The notes under the pieces are model-generated. The model was not told the DNA's origin, did not search any database, and saw nothing but the letters and a program-made list of their open reading frames with translations. From the NCBI GenBank assembly GCA_001970955.1, contig MPUH01000372.1, positions 1 to 59,850 of the forward strand: a DNA stretch of 59,850 nt, read 5' to 3'. Below are positions 58,875 through 59,850 of the stretch, one piece after another; positions within the stretch are counted from its first letter, which is position 1, and the number at the start of each line of letters is the position of its first letter. The stretch is from Stentor coeruleus (taxonomy: Eukaryota; Ciliophora; Heterotrichea; Heterotrichida; Stentoridae). Both the position numbers and the translations under genes were made by a program.

Positions 58875-59850
58875 TAATGAATTAGAATATTTTTAGTTGG
58901 AAGTGTTGTTATTAAAGTTAAGTTATTTTTAAGTAAGAAATAGCTTAGCAATATTTTTTTGCTTATCTTCAAGTAAAAAATCTTCATTTAATGCATTCTT
59001 CTTAATATCCATATATAACCTCTTTAAATTTTTGAAAGTTGATAATCTATAGTAGATACTTTATCTTTTAAAAAGATTTTTTTGGCTTTTTTGACAAGAA
59101 AAAATTATACTATATGTACTATCAGGTTGTAAAATTTGATCAGATATATTTGAATTGGTTTTAAAAGAATTTCATCATGTAAATATTAATATCCTGAGGA
59201 TTAAAAATTGGTGAAGCCAAATTCTCATTAAGAACCTTTTCTTTTTGTGCTTCTTATAATGCTTTAAGACTAGATTTTTTATTTTAGGTCTACTTTTAGA
59301 TTTTTTGGTAAGTTTTTTGTAGTGACCTGCTTTTTGAATGTTTTTTGCTTCAGCTTTTGAAGTAAGTGGATTTCTCAATTTTTTTCAAGTTCGAGTCATT
59401 CCAGGTACATCATCAGTATCTTCTCCTTATTCTCTGTGCGATTCAACCTCCTTGCCTTTTTTCCCATCTCTCAGAAAAAAATTATATAGACTATTTTTGC
59501 TCGCTCTTATATCTTTGTACTAGCCTCTTATATCTTTGTACTAGCTATTTTAAAAAAAACTAGCAAATTTTTTTTCTTCCTAAGGGTGAATAAAAGAAAA
59601 TTTTTACAAATAAGCTAGTTTGCATGAGTCCTATGATATGTAGAAAAATAAAGAAATAAATCGAAATATTCAGACAAGTGATTTTTGAAAAATAAAAAAG
59701 TTATAAATATTATAGCATTTTTCATTTTTTTTAGATGCAAAGGAAAAACGAAGAATCACTTGAATAAGTTTGTGATAAATGTGAATGTTGGCTTTCTATA
59801 TGTTACTGATTGAGTGATTTGACAATCTGTGTTATTCTGTATCTTACCGT
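58875..59850. other. Gene-free end of window with coding-like debris
   Basis: No intact gene. On the minus strand between about 59470 and 58940 there are long coding-like stretches in shifting frames. One is a Lys-rich run (AEAKNIQKAGHYKKLTKKSK), another reads VLNENLASPIFNPQDINIYM, and a third is DIKKNALNEDFLLEDKQKNI. They are interrupted by TAA/TGA and frameshifts, so this may be a pseudogene. A 21-bp tandem repeat lies at 59504-59545. Confidence 0.45.
59504..59545. repeat. 21-bp perfect tandem duplication
   Basis: CTCTTATATCTTTGTACTAG plus C is repeated at 59504-59524 and 59525-59545 without an N between, so unlike the join artefacts this may be real. Confidence 0.85.

Noticed and set aside
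59388-59400. tRNA B-box-like sequence GTTCGAGTC
   Set aside because: No A box or cloverleaf can be formed around it.

Overview
The window looks like macronuclear DNA of a heterotrich ciliate, most likely Stentor. The evidence is AT-rich DNA with densely packed, mostly intron-free genes on both strands. The five introns I can prove are only 15 or 16 nt long. TAA, TAG and TGA are all used as terminal stops, and ciliary genes are present. I infer the genus from intron size and stop usage and have no database match.

Layout. 1-6.7 kb: the 3' end of a membrane protein gene, a two-repeat MYB gene with two tiny introns, a coiled-coil protein, and ribulose-phosphate 3-epimerase (minus) with an in-frame TAG. 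6.7-11 kb: an amino-acid transporter (one intron), an S1/P1 nuclease and a small membrane protein. 11.2-20 kb: an importin-beta-type karyopherin, a secreted M14 carboxypeptidase, RPL35 (minus), four uncharacterised genes and RPS10. 20-24 kb: a decayed piggyBac transposase, a B-box/kelch protein and a decayed Merlin/ISXO2-like transposase. 24-30 kb, all minus: a GPR180/TMEM145-type seven-helix protein, an ES1/ElbB-type DJ-1 family protein (one intron), a DPY-30/GAF protein like radial spoke protein 2, and a B-box/LRR protein. 30-38 kb: small hypothetical genes, an EF-hand protein, an intron-containing tRNA-Tyr, OSCP1 and membrane proteins. 38-44 kb: F-BAR protein, ubiquitin protease, DHHC palmitoyltransferase, ESF1. 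44-48 kb: SMC1, interrupted twice by assembly joins. 48-50 kb: a decayed transposon-like unit. 50-59 kb: TRM5 with two in-frame TAG codons, a disordered protein, a second piggyBac relic, TMEM237 (one intron), a TLC-like membrane protein and a vWA-domain protein.

The genes are mostly unrelated housekeeping or ciliary functions, each with its own start. Close spacing (7-80 nt in several places) reflects compactness, not operons. RSP2-like, OSCP1 and TMEM237 all point to cilia or basal bodies; RPL35, RPS10 and ESF1 to ribosomes; SMC1 to cohesin.

Most notable: (1) three in-frame TAG codons in two conserved enzymes, RPE and TRM5, with intact homology on both sides, suggesting UAG readthrough or recoding, or else base errors; (2) a tiny (~50 bp) dispersed element present twice, flanked by 17- and 12-bp target-site-like duplications and ending in a TAATAC-type tail; (3) gene-free stretches filled with decayed transposon coding sequence (piggyBac twice, Merlin-like, integrase-like, RT-like); (4) seven single-N positions, each flanked by a direct duplication of 27-140 nt, which are scaffold-joining artefacts and corrupt SMC1.
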